64,000 nt of DNA, from assembly GCF_035961655.1 (NCBI RefSeq), contig NZ_CP108393.1, positions 310,001 to 374,000 of the forward strand, given 5' to 3'. This DNA is from Streptomyces sp. NBC_01317. GTDB taxonomy: Bacteria > Actinomycetota > Actinomycetes > Streptomycetales > Streptomycetaceae. Under the pieces are notes generated by a model, which was not told the DNA's origin, did not search any database, and was given only the letters and a program-made list of their open reading frames with translations. This document shows positions 39,626 through 47,859 of the stretch, piece after piece. Position 1 is the stretch's first letter. The number at the start of each line of letters is the position of its first letter. The position numbers were made by a program, and so were the translations under genes.

Positions 39626-41169
39626 CGAACGGGAGAACGGACCAGATGAGCAACAGCACTCCTTCTCGGCGCAGGGTCCTGGGCGGGATCGCCGCCACCG
39701 CGGCCACCGTGGTGGGCTGGAACGCCACCACCCAGACGTGGGCGACCGCGGCGGAGTCCGGCCGGGGCCACGGCGGGCACGGCGGGCACGGCGGCCAGGT
39801 GTCCCCCGTACCGCCGCTGGACGGGACGCTGAAGACGTCCGGGGCCGAACTGGCGCCGTTCGGGCGGGACTTCGGCCGTCTGGTGACGGACGCCGTGCCG
39901 TGGGCGGTGCTGGTGCCCGGATCGGACCGGGACGTCGTCACGATGGTGAACTACGCCAGGGCGAACAACCTCAAGATCGCCGTCAACGGGCGCAGCGGCA
40001 CCGGTGACGACATCGAGTCGCACTCCAGCTACGGCCAGGCCTCGGTCCGGGGCGGTATCTCGGTCGACGCGCGCGGTCTCGCGAAGATCTACAGCATCGG
40101 TTCGACCACGGCGACGGTGGGCGCGGGTGTCACCTGGGGCCAGCTGACGGACGCGGCGGCGCCGAAGGGCAAGATGCCGCCGGCGGTGCCGGACTACCTC
40201 CACCTGTCCATCGGCGGCACGCTGAGCGTCGGCGGGATCGGCGGTACGGCGGGCAAGTACGGCCTGCTCGTCGACACGGTCCGGTCTCTGGACGTCGTCA
40301 CGGGCGCCGGCCAGCTGGTCACCACCTCGCCGACGGTCCGCCCCGACCTCTTCAACGCCGTCCTGGGCGGTGGCGGTCAGGTCGCCATCATCCTGCGCGC
40401 CACGGTGGACGTCGTCCCGCTCAAGGAGCGGGCGGTCATCTTCAGCCTGTACTACAACGACGTGGCGACCTACATGGCCGACTCGGAGAAGGTCCTGGCC
40501 GACGGCCGGTTCGAGGTCCAGGCGGGCGAGTTGCAGCGCACCCCGGACGACACGGGCTGGCGTTACAAGCTGGAGGTCGGGGCCGTCTACAACGGCACCG
40601 CCGTCCCGAACCGCGCGGCGCTGCTCGCGGGGCTGCGGGACAACCGGGCGGAGGCCGTCATCGAGGACATGGCGTACCGCGACTACAACTTCCGTCTCGA
40701 CGCGGCGGAGGCGTACCTCAAGGAGACGGGGTACTGGTTCCAGCCGAAGCCCTGGCTGTCCATGTTCCTGCCCGCGTCCAAGGCCAAGCAGTTCCTCAAG
40801 ATCGCCGAGGCCGAGCTGACGGCGAACGACCTGGGCGCCGGCTTCCTGCTGACGTACCCGTACCGCACGTCGAAGCTCAAGCGCCCGCTGGCCGTCCAGC
40901 CGAACGAGCCGGTCGCTTACCTCTTCGACCTGCTGCGCTTCCCCCACCCGGGCGAGCCGGACATCCAGGGGATGCTGGAGCAGAACCGGCGGCTGTACGA
41001 CAAGGCCGTGGCGCTCGGCGCCAAGCGGTACCTGGTCGGCGCCGTCCCGAGGATGACGGAGGCGGACTGGAAGAAGCACTTCGGCAACCGCTACGCCGAG
41101 TTCTGCTCCGCGAAGCGGCGCTACGACCCGGCGGGCATCCTCACCCCCGGCCAGGGTTTCTTCGGCTGA
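39622..41169 (+). CDS. Tat-exported FAD-linked oxidase
   Basis: 515 aa from the ATG overlapping the previous stop (ATGA); an ATG at 39646 (MSNSTPSRRRVLGG) is also possible. A twin-arginine signal (RRRVLGGIAATAATVVGW) is followed by a GHGGHGGHGG stretch near residue 50. The FAD-binding_4 domain includes VPGSDRDVVTMVNYARAN, NGRSGTGDDIESHSSYGQ and LHLSIGGTLSVGGIGGTAGKYG, close to cytokinin dehydrogenase-like oxidases. The usual GRGHS-type His for covalent FAD is displaced. The C-terminus RRYDPAGILTPGQGFFG is standard. An exported oxidase implies a final oxidation outside the membrane. Confidence 0.85.
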   Translation: MTNGRTDQMSNSTPSRRRVLGGIAATAATVVGWNATTQTWATAAESGRGHGGHGGHGGQVSPVPPLDGTLKTSGAELAPFGRDFGRLVTDAVPWAVLVPGSDRDVVTMVNYARANNLKIAVNGRSGTGDDIESHSSYGQASVRGGISVDARGLAKIYSIGSTTATVGAGVTWGQLTDAAAPKGKMPPAVPDYLHLSIGGTLSVGGIGGTAGKYGLLVDTVRSLDVVTGAGQLVTTSPTVRPDLFNAVLGGGGQVAIILRATVDVVPLKERAVIFSLYYNDVATYMADSEKVLADGRFEVQAGELQRTPDDTGWRYKLEVGAVYNGTAVPNRAALLAGLRDNRAEAVIEDMAYRDYNFRLDAAEAYLKETGYWFQPKPWLSMFLPASKAKQFLKIAEAELTANDLGAGFLLTYPYRTSKLKRPLAVQPNEPVAYLFDLLRFPHPGEPDIQGMLEQNRRLYDKAVALGAKRYLVGAVPRMTEADWKKHFGNRYAEFCSAKRRYDPAGILTPGQGFFG

Positions 41170-41297
41170 CCGACCGGGGGCGGGGTCTCTCCGCGGCTCC
41201 GCCCCTGCCCGCTCTTCCCGCTCTTTTCCTCGCACCGCACCGCACCGCACCGACCCCGCCCCGCTCCCCCATCCGCAGGACCGCACAGGGAGATCCC

Positions 41298-41786
41298 ATG
41301 ACCGGATACGACATCATCGACGAGGCGGTGGTCGGCGCCCCCGCGGACGCCGTCTGGGACGCGCTCGTCGCCGAGTTCCGCGGCGCCGCCGCCTGGTGGG
41401 TCCCGGCGAACACCTTCGAGACCGTGACCGGCGCGCCCGACGTCGTGGGGGGTGAGGTCGCGGTGACCGTCCACACCAAGGGCGTCGACAAGGGCGGGCT
41501 CAAGCTCCGCTTCACCTCGCGCACCCTGTCCGTGGACCCGGGCCGCCGGCTGGCGGTCGAATACGTCGACGGGGTCTTCCGCGGTCCTGCCACGTTTGTC
41601 CTGGAGCCGCTCGACGGCGGGGACCGTACCCGGGTGCGCATGCACTTCCAGGGCCGGCCGCACGGCAAGCTGAAGGTCATCTCCAAGCTCGCCGACATCG
41701 GCGCCGAGCACTCCAAGGCGACCCTCGCGGCCTTCGCGGCGCTGGACCGGCGGCTGGCCGGGGCCCGGGACGGCGCGTCCCGATGA
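41298..41786 (+). CDS. SRPBCC-fold protein
   Basis: 162 aa. The helix-grip START-like pattern is visible: YDIIDEAVVGAPADAVWDALVAEF at the N-terminus, a central beta sheet (LSVDPGRRLAVEYVDG, GPATFVLEPLDGGDRTRVRMHFQG) and a long C-terminal helix (SKATLAAFAALDRRLAG). These proteins bind hydrophobic ligands or act as polyketide cyclases. Its role here may be ring closure or carrying the product. Its stop overlaps the hydrolase start; 128 bp separate it from the FAD oxidase. Confidence 0.78.
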   Translation: MTGYDIIDEAVVGAPADAVWDALVAEFRGAAAWWVPANTFETVTGAPDVVGGEVAVTVHTKGVDKGGLKLRFTSRTLSVDPGRRLAVEYVDGVFRGPATFVLEPLDGGDRTRVRMHFQGRPHGKLKVISKLADIGAEHSKATLAAFAALDRRLAGARDGASR

Positions 41787-42649
41787 GCGCCCTCACGAAG
41801 CTTCCCGCGGGCTCGCTCACCGAGGAGACGACGGTCCGCACCGACGACGGCGCCGCCCTCGCCGTCACCGTCCTCGGCCCCCTGAGCCCCGGGCCCGGCA
41901 GCGGGACCACGGTCGTGCTGGCGCACGGCTGGGCGGCGGGGCGCCGGGTCTGGGGCACGGTCGCCGACCGGCTGATCAGGGACGGCCACCGCGTGGTGCT
42001 GTACGACCAGCGCGGGCACGGCGCGTCCGGCCTCGGCACCGAGCCCATCTCGATCCGGCGGCTCGGCGCCGACCTGGCGGCCGTGCTGGGCGAGACGGGC
42101 TCGCGGGACGCGGTACTGGTCGGGCACTCGGGTGGCGGTTTCGCGGCGATGGAGTACGCCACCGCCGAGCCCTCCCTCGCGCGGCGGCTGCGCGGGCTGG
42201 TGCTGCTGGGCACCGCCGCGCACGACCAGGACACCCCGGACAGTGAAGTACGCATGATGGGCAGCGCGTTGTTCTCCCGGGCGCTGGCGCGGCCCGCGCT
42301 CGGCCGGCGGCTGCTGGGCCAGACGATGGGCAAGAAGGTCGACCCGTGCGCCCTGGAGGTCAACCGGCAGATGTTCGCGGCGGCGTCGCCTCAGGTGCGC
42401 GCGGACTGCTTCAGCTCGTCGCGCGGCATGGACCTGCGGGCGAAGCTGGCCGCCGTCACCACGCCCGCCGTGGTGCTGGCAGGGGAGAACGACCGGGTCA
42501 TCGCTCCGGCGCTGGGCAAGGCGGTGGCGGCCTCGCTGCCGGACGCGCGGTTCGAACAGTTGCCGGGCGCGGGGCACATGCTGCCGCTGGAGCGTCCCGG
42601 AGATGTCGTACGGGCCGTGGCCGGGCTGCTGGCCCGACCCCGGCCGTGA
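41783..42649 (+). CDS. Alpha/beta hydrolase
   Basis: 288 aa. TTVVLAHGWAAGRRVWGTVADRL, the nucleophile elbow VLVGHSGGGFAAMEY (GHSGG), acid in LAGENDRVIAPAL and His in LPGAGHMLPLERPGD give a complete triad. Typical esterase/thioesterase-like domain without signal peptide. Coupled by 4-bp overlaps (ATGA and GTGA) to the SRPBCC and phosphopantetheinyl transferase genes. Possible chain release or ester cleavage. Confidence 0.83.
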   Translation: MSALTKLPAGSLTEETTVRTDDGAALAVTVLGPLSPGPGSGTTVVLAHGWAAGRRVWGTVADRLIRDGHRVVLYDQRGHGASGLGTEPISIRRLGADLAAVLGETGSRDAVLVGHSGGGFAAMEYATAEPSLARRLRGLVLLGTAAHDQDTPDSEVRMMGSALFSRALARPALGRRLLGQTMGKKVDPCALEVNRQMFAAASPQVRADCFSSSRGMDLRAKLAAVTTPAVVLAGENDRVIAPALGKAVAASLPDARFEQLPGAGHMLPLERPGDVVRAVAGLLARPRP

Positions 42650-43425
42650 CGCCGTCCACCACCGTGATCGACGAGATCCTGCCTCCGGGCGTCAGGTCGG
42701 CCGAAGCGTTCGACGACCTGGCGCCCGCGCCGCTGTTTCCCGAGGAGGCCGCGCTGATGGCCGGCCGGTGGGAGCGGCGGCAGCGGCAGTTCGCGACCGC
42801 CCGCGCCTGTGCGCGCCGCTCGCTGTCCCAACTGGGCCTGGCGCCCGCGCCGTTGCTGCCGGGCGCGGGCGGTGCGCCGCAGTGGCCGGCGGGGGTGGTG
42901 GGGAGCATCACCCATTGCGACGGCTACCGGGCCGCGGTGGTGGCGAGGACCACCGACATCGCGGCGCTCGGCATCGACGCGGAGCCCGCCGAGCCGTTGC
43001 CGCCCGGGGTCCTCGGCCTGGTGACGTCGGACGGCGAGAGGGCGGTGGTGGAGCAACTGGCCGCCGCACAGCCGGGCGTGCCGTGGGACCGGCTGCTGTT
43101 CTCGGCGAAGGAAGCGGTGTACAAGGCGTGGTTCCCGGCGACGGGCCGGTGGCTGGGTTTCGCGGACGCCCGCGTCGAGCCGGCCGCCGACGGTACGTTC
43201 CTGGCGTGTCTGCACCCGGCGGACCCTCCCGTACACGCCCCTACGCATTACGCGGGGCGCTGGCTGGTGCGTGGGGAGCTGCTGCTGACGGCGGTGGCCC
43301 TGAGGGCCGTACGGCCCTCGCCGCTCCCCCCGGCCGGTCCGCTCGCCCCGGTCAGCGGTCCAGCACGACGATACGGGCCGGAGCGCCCTGCCGGTGCGCC
43401 GACGGGGACCCGCTGCCCTTCCTGA
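42646..43425 (+). CDS. 4'-Phosphopantetheinyl transferase (EntD/Sfp type)
   Basis: 259 aa from the GTG at 42646, overlapping the hydrolase stop. VVGSITHCDGYRAAVVAR, ALGIDAEPAEPLPPGV (GxDxExxE-type) and LLFSAKEAVYKAWFPATG (F-S-x-K-E-x-x-x-K) are the three PPTase motifs. It transfers phosphopantetheine from CoA to the two carrier proteins of the cluster. Having its own PPTase makes the cluster self-sufficient. The last 74 bp overlap the convergent AraC gene, so the right end of the core cluster is here. Confidence 0.88.
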   Translation: MTPSTTVIDEILPPGVRSAEAFDDLAPAPLFPEEAALMAGRWERRQRQFATARACARRSLSQLGLAPAPLLPGAGGAPQWPAGVVGSITHCDGYRAAVVARTTDIAALGIDAEPAEPLPPGVLGLVTSDGERAVVEQLAAAQPGVPWDRLLFSAKEAVYKAWFPATGRWLGFADARVEPAADGTFLACLHPADPPVHAPTHYAGRWLVRGELLLTAVALRAVRPSPLPPAGPLAPVSGPARRYGPERPAGAPTGTRCPS

Positions 43426-44344
43426 ACTGCTGCGGGCTCACGCCCCGCACCCGCTTGAAGGCCGCGCTCAGCGCGAACGCCCCGCTGTAGCCCACCCGGC
43501 GCGCCACCGTGGCCACCGTCGCGTCCGGTTCCCTCAGCAGGTCCGCGGCGAGGGTGAGGCGCCAGCCCGTCAGGTACGCCATCGGGGGCTCTCCGACGAG
43601 GTGGGTGAAGTGGCGGGCGAGGCCCGCGCGCGAGACGCCGACGGTGTCGGCGAGCGACGCCACCGTCCAGGCCTTCCCGGGCTGTTCGTGGAGCAGCCGC
43701 AGCGCGGGACCCACCACGGGGTCGCTCTGCGCGCGGTACCACGCGGGCGCGCCGGACCCGGGGACCGCCAGCCAGGTGCGCAGCACACTGACGAGCAGCA
43801 GGTCCAACAGCCGGTCCAGGACCAGCTCCTGGCCGATCTCGTCCTTGCCGATCTCGTCGGCGAGCAGCGCCACGAGTGGGTTGGGTCCCGCCTCCGCGGG
43901 CCGTACGAGCAGGACCGGCAGCGCGGCCAGCAGACGCCGGCCGATCTCGCTGGGCGCCTGATACGTGCCGCTGAGCATGACCGAGGAGCCGGTCCTGCTG
44001 TCGTCGCCCCAGGTGCGTACCCCGAGGGCCATCGTCTCCGTGACGTCCTCGCCCTCGGTGGTGTTGCAGCGCTGTTCGGGTCCGACGACGATCTGGAGGG
44101 GCGTGTCGAGGTCGTCGGCGATGGTGTACGCGTCGGGGCCGCGCATCACGGCGACGTCCCCGGGACACAGCAGCACCGGGTCCCCGTTGTCGGGGATCAC
44201 CCAGGCGTCGCCGCGCACCATGGTGACCACGGAGATCGGGGCCCGGTCCTCGACCCGGAGCGACCACGGCGGGTTGAAGACGGACTTGAGGAGGAACGCG
44301 CCGCGGGCCTTGGGACCTTCGAGGAGACCGGTCAGAGTGTCCAT
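43352..44344 (-). CDS. AraC-family regulator with cupin sensor
   Basis: 330 aa. The N-terminal AraC_binding/cupin region (PISVVTMVRGDAWVIPDNGDPVLLCPGDVAVMRGPDAYTIADD) is followed by a C-terminal double HTH (WTVASLADTVGVSRAGLARHFTHLVGEPPMAYLTGWRL and ATVATVARRVGYSGAFALSAAFKRVRGVSPQQFR). This subgroup of AraC regulators often sits beside NmrA-like reductases and DUF1772 proteins, as here. It may bind the 74-bp element found before the NmrA-like gene and the other DUF1772 gene. Confidence 0.86.
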   Translation of the reverse strand: MDTLTGLLEGPKARGAFLLKSVFNPPWSLRVEDRAPISVVTMVRGDAWVIPDNGDPVLLCPGDVAVMRGPDAYTIADDLDTPLQIVVGPEQRCNTTEGEDVTETMALGVRTWGDDSRTGSSVMLSGTYQAPSEIGRRLLAALPVLLVRPAEAGPNPLVALLADEIGKDEIGQELVLDRLLDLLLVSVLRTWLAVPGSGAPAWYRAQSDPVVGPALRLLHEQPGKAWTVASLADTVGVSRAGLARHFTHLVGEPPMAYLTGWRLTLAADLLREPDATVATVARRVGYSGAFALSAAFKRVRGVSPQQFRKGSGSPSAHRQGAPARIVVLDR

Positions 44345-44433
44345 GTCATCACCTTAGACGACGCCGTATGAAAAGACACCGGTTCCACATGATCCGTCTC
44401 AACTCGGCACGCGGTGGGCGCGCCGGGTGGTAT

Positions 44434-44476
44434 GCGCCCGCCCTCCTCGCGGGGGAACGAGAAGGAGGGCGGGCGC
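44434..44476 (-). terminator. Hairpin terminator after second DUF1772 gene
   Basis: GCGCCCGCCCTCCT (44434-44447) and AGGAGGGCGGGCGC (44463-44476) form a perfect 14-bp stem. Confidence 0.75.
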
Positions 44477-44505
44477 AGTTCGGGGGGGGAGAGAGAGAAC
44501 GGCTC

Positions 44506-45066
44506 TCAGGCGCTCCGCGCCGGGCCCCTGCCGTGCAGGACCAGCGCGCGCCCGAGGGCGCCCAGGGCCGCCGTACAGGCCAGCGTGCGCGCGACGTTGG
44601 CGGACCGCCACGGCAGGTCGAATGCCTTCCGTACGGCCGCGAGGTCGGCGCCGGAGGATGAACCGGCCCGCGCCAGCCGCCTGTTGAGCGGCAGGTTCAC
44701 GCACACGGTGACGGCGACCGAGAGCGCGTAGAGCGCGGTGGCCGCACCGGTCCAGCGCGCCGCCTCCGGCCGCTCCCGGCGCCGCTGGAGGACCGCCGCG
44801 AGCCCCGTGGCGAGGAACACCCCGAGGAACAGGAGCCCGAAGAGCCCGCTGTTGTCGAGGACCCCGTTGATCCGCCGCATCGCGGTCACGTACGCCTCGT
44901 CGTCCCGCCGGGCGAGGCGCGGCATGACCGACACGTCGAAGGCGAGGTAGAGACCCGCCATCAGTCCGGTGCCGATGGTCGCGGCGACGAGCACGGGGCG
45001 GGTCGCCAGGTCACGGGGGCGTACGGCCGCCGGTACGCCGGGGACCTCGGGGGGAACGGAGTGCAT
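44506..45066 (-). CDS. DUF1772 (anthrone oxygenase-like) membrane protein, second copy
   Basis: 186 aa. Clearly paralogous to the protein at 20531-21127: LVAATIGTGLMAGLYLAFDVSVMPRL, INGVLDNSGLFGLLFLGVFLATG, VNLPLNRRLARAG and ALGRALVLHGRG align along the whole length, with four TM helices. It starts 11 bp after the hemerythrin gene on the same strand, and the AraC regulator gene follows. Unlike the first copy it is not preceded by the 74-bp element. Role unknown. Confidence 0.84.
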   Translation of the reverse strand: MHSVPPEVPGVPAAVRPRDLATRPVLVAATIGTGLMAGLYLAFDVSVMPRLARRDDEAYVTAMRRINGVLDNSGLFGLLFLGVFLATGLAAVLQRRRERPEAARWTGAATALYALSVAVTVCVNLPLNRRLARAGSSSGADLAAVRKAFDLPWRSANVARTLACTAALGALGRALVLHGRGPARSA

Positions 45067-45077
45067 CGGGCTTCCTC

Positions 45078-45731
45078 TCAGGACGGGCGGGTGACCCCGG
45101 TGAGGGTCCGTTCGTAGCGCCGGCGCAGCACGGTGTTGCCGATGACCCGGACGGGCGGCGGGATGGTCGCGGCGACCTGCGCCACCGACCGCTTGTCCGC
45201 GCCGTCGAACATCCAGGGCTGGAGCGCCGTCATGACCTTGAGCGGGGCGCTGGCGATCACCTTCCGCTCGACCGCGAGGTACTCCTCGGGGGAGAGCCGC
45301 GCGAAGACGGGGAACGAGACCGCCTCCTCGTCCTTGAGGTGGTCCCTCAGCACGGAGTCGAAGCGGGTGGCCGCCTGCTCCACCGCGGCGGGGTCACCGC
45401 CGGGGCGCAGCACGGCCGAAACCGCCTCCATGGCCCGGTCGAGGACCGCGTGGTCCTCGCCGAGCAGCCGCGCCTCGGCGGCGAACTGCGGGGCCCTGGC
45501 GAGCAGTCCCGGCCACAGGACGTCGTCCTCGCTGCGGTGGTGCCAGTCGATGATGTCGCGCAGCTGCTGCCACCAGGCGCCGGCCGGCCCGAGCCCGGCG
45601 CGGGTCAGCAGGGGCGCGGCGGCCAGCAGCCGCCGGGCGTCGCGGCGCATCGCGATGTGCATCAGCGCGAACCCGTGGAAGTGACCGGGCAGGGAACCGA
45701 GGCCGTGCTCGCTCGACATGGGACTACTCAT
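45078..45731 (-). CDS. Hemerythrin-domain protein
   Basis: 217 aa. The di-iron ligands of a hemerythrin-like four-helix bundle are visible: HGFALMHIAMRRDARRL, IDWHHRSEDDVLWPGLL (HxxxE pattern), GEDHAVLDRAM and LRDHLKDEEAVSFPVF. A C-terminal extension of about 60 residues includes LQPWMFDGADKR. Such proteins sense or bind O2, NO or iron. Operon leader for the DUF1772 gene. The start has GAGGAGGCGGCC upstream; an internal ATG five codons on is possible. Confidence 0.85.
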   Translation of the reverse strand: MSSPMSSEHGLGSLPGHFHGFALMHIAMRRDARRLLAAAPLLTRAGLGPAGAWWQQLRDIIDWHHRSEDDVLWPGLLARAPQFAAEARLLGEDHAVLDRAMEAVSAVLRPGGDPAAVEQAATRFDSVLRDHLKDEEAVSFPVFARLSPEEYLAVERKVIASAPLKVMTALQPWMFDGADKRSVAQVAATIPPPVRVIGNTVLRRRYERTLTGVTRPS

Positions 45732-45863
45732 GGCCGCCTCCTCGTGGCTGATACGACTCGTCCGATACGTCTCGTCGTGGGCGTCGTCACGCGCCGGTGC
45801 GCGCGGCCCGCGGTCGCGGCCCGCTCGGTGCGGGCCGCGACCACAGGACGGTGTGACGCGAGG

Positions 45864-46703
45864 TCAGACGTTCCACACGCCGGTGGCGGCGGCGTCCCTG
45901 GCGTAGTCGGAGAAGTCGCGGGCCTTGCGGCCCAGGGCCTCCTCCACGCCGTTCACGACGTGCGCGTTGCGGCCGTCGAGGATGAGGCCGAAGAGGTCGG
46001 CGAACTCGACCGGCAGCCCGTTCTCCGCCAGGACGGCGCGGTAGTCGTCAAGGGCGACCGGGATGTACGTGATCTCCCGCCCGGTGGCCTTGGACAGCTC
46101 CTGGGCCACGTCCTGGAAGCTCAGCAGCCGGGGCCCGGAGAGTTCGTAGGTCTTGCCGATGTGCTTCGGGTCGGTCAGCGCGGCGGTGACCACGTCCGCG
46201 ATGTCGTCGGCGTCCGTGAACGGCTCGACGGCGTCACCGGTCGGCAGGGCCAGCTCACCGGAGAGGACGGGGTCCAGGAAGAAGCTCTCGCTGAAGTTCT
46301 GGTTGAACCAGCTCGACCGCACGATCGTCCAGTCGGCGCCGGAGTCCTTCAGCTTGTTCTCGCTGACCTGCGCGCCCTCCTCGCCGCGCCCGGAGAGCAG
46401 CACCAGCCGACGGGCGCCCCGCTCGACGGCGAACGCGGAGAAGGCCTCGACGGCCTCGGCCGCGCCGGGGAAGGCGAGGTCGGGGTAGTACGTGACGTAG
46501 ACGGCTCCCACGCCTTCCAGCGCGCCCTCCCAGGTGGCGGGTTCTTCCCAGACGAAGGGCCGGTCGGCGTTGCGCGAACCGACGCGTACGGGGAGATCCA
46601 GCGCGGCGAGCCGCTCGGCGACTCTGCGGCCGGTCTTGCCGGTGCCGCCGATGACGAGTGTCGTCTTCTTGTCTGCCTGGGTGTCCTGCGTGGTCTGTGT
46701 CAT
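45864..46703 (-). CDS. NmrA-like NAD(P)-binding oxidoreductase
   Basis: 279 aa from the ATG at 46703 (MTQTTQDTQADKKTTLVIGGTGKTGRRVAERL). The GGTGKTGRR nucleotide loop and atypical-SDR body (YVTYYPDLAFPGAAEAVEAF, RLVLLSGRGEEGAQVSENKLKDSGADWTIVRSSWFNQNFSE) are those of NmrA/quinone reductase-like proteins that bind NAD(P)H with low or no classical SDR catalysis. The 74-bp element ends exactly at its start codon and is shared with the DUF1772 gene at 20531-21127. Quinone or redox stress response is a reasonable inference. Confidence 0.83.
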   Translation of the reverse strand: MTQTTQDTQADKKTTLVIGGTGKTGRRVAERLAALDLPVRVGSRNADRPFVWEEPATWEGALEGVGAVYVTYYPDLAFPGAAEAVEAFSAFAVERGARRLVLLSGRGEEGAQVSENKLKDSGADWTIVRSSWFNQNFSESFFLDPVLSGELALPTGDAVEPFTDADDIADVVTAALTDPKHIGKTYELSGPRLLSFQDVAQELSKATGREITYIPVALDDYRAVLAENGLPVEFADLFGLILDGRNAHVVNGVEEALGRKARDFSDYARDAAATGVWNV

Positions 46704-46775
46704 GGCTCCAGTCAAGTGCACCCGGCTGAGACGGTACATAGCCGCAAAGCTCAGTTCCATACGCGTGCGTCCAAC
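46702..46775 (-). promoter_or_regulatory. 74-bp promoter element, copy B (shared with 21155-21228)
   Basis: Same length and block order as copy A, with no gaps. The start codon of the NmrA-like gene lies at the downstream edge, so the element covers the complete promoter. It also reaches to within 10 bp of the 3' end of the ketoreductase gene. Confidence 0.7.
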
Positions 46776-46784
46776 ATCCCGCGC

Positions 46785-47570
46785 TCAGGAACTGCCCAGC
46801 CCCCCGCAGACGTTGATCGCCTGGCCGGTGACGGACGCGGCGCCCTCGCTCGCGAGGAAGCCGACCAGGCTCGCCACCTCCTCGGCGGTGGTGTAGCGGC
46901 CGAGCGGGATCTTCGCCTCGAACTGCTCCTGGACGAACTCCTCGGTGGTGTCCCAGGCGGCGGCGTACCCCTGTCTGACCTGTTCGGCCATCGGGGTCTC
47001 CACATAGCCGGGACAGACCGCGTTCACGGTGACCCCGGCCGGCGCCAGCTCCTTGCCGAGCGACCGGGTGAAGCCGACCACTCCGTGCTTGGACGCGGAG
47101 TACGGGGAGCCCAGCAGGACGCCCTGCTTCCCGGCGACCGAGGCGATGTTGATGATGCGGCCGTGGCCGGCCTCCATCAGGCCGCCGCTGCGCAGCACTT
47201 CACGGGTGAGCAGGAAGACACCGTTGAGATTGGTGTCGATCACGTCGTACCAGAGTTCGTCGGTCATCTCGGCGAGCGGGCCGCCACCACCCCGGCCCGC
47301 GTTGTTCACCAGGACGTTCACCGGACCGAACTCCCCTACCACCGCGGCCACCAGAGCGGCGACCGACCTCCGGTCCCGTACGTCGGCCGCCGCGCCTTCG
47401 GCGCGCAGCCCCTCCGCGCGGAGATCCTCGACCGTCTGCTTGACGTGGTGCGCGGTGCGCGCGCAGACAAAGACACGATGTCCCCGCCGCCCCAGTTCCC
47501 GCGCTATGGCCAGGCCTATTCCCCGGGTCGCACCGGTGATCAGGGCGACCGGGCCGGCCAGCGCCCCCAT
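46785..47570 (-). CDS. ActIII-like ketoreductase (SDR)
   Basis: 261 aa from the ATG at 47570, the same length as ActIII. Over its length it resembles the actinorhodin C9 ketoreductase: ALITGATRGIGLAIARELGRRGHRVFVCAR, NVLVNNAGRGGGGPLAEMTDELWYDVIDTNLNGVF, NIASVAGKQGVLLGSPYSASKHGVVGFT, VNAVCPGYVETPMAEQVR and AINVCGGLGS. No aromatic minimal PKS is in the window. It sits between GBL-system genes and a stress locus. It may reduce a ketone in the unknown pathway or act like BarS1-type reductases that finish butyrolactone signals. Confidence 0.83.
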   Translation of the reverse strand: MGALAGPVALITGATRGIGLAIARELGRRGHRVFVCARTAHHVKQTVEDLRAEGLRAEGAAADVRDRRSVAALVAAVVGEFGPVNVLVNNAGRGGGGPLAEMTDELWYDVIDTNLNGVFLLTREVLRSGGLMEAGHGRIINIASVAGKQGVLLGSPYSASKHGVVGFTRSLGKELAPAGVTVNAVCPGYVETPMAEQVRQGYAAAWDTTEEFVQEQFEAKIPLGRYTTAEEVASLVGFLASEGAASVTGQAINVCGGLGSS

Positions 47571-47859
47571 CGCTCCCGGCCGGTGCCCGGCCCCCCGTAC
47601 CTGAATTCCCACGGCTTCCCTCCGCGTCGTCGAATCTCCGTCGGACAACCGCTCTTCGACTCGGAGACGTTATCCGCGCAGGGATCGCTTTCCTTGAATT
47701 CTTGAGTACCTGTCGAGCACGTCTCCATGCTTTCGACCAGGGCACCCACCCATTCCACGCACCCGCCGGACAGCGCCGACAACCCAGAATTCCCTGTCGG
47801 CATATGCCGTTCACTTACACGCCGGAAACATTTATCGCGGGCGCGCGCCGGGGTCGTAC

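Noticed and set aside
22362..43425. A prodiginine cluster
   Set aside because: No RedH-type condensing enzyme, no modular RedL/RedN and no MBC branch enzymes; only partial logic is shared.
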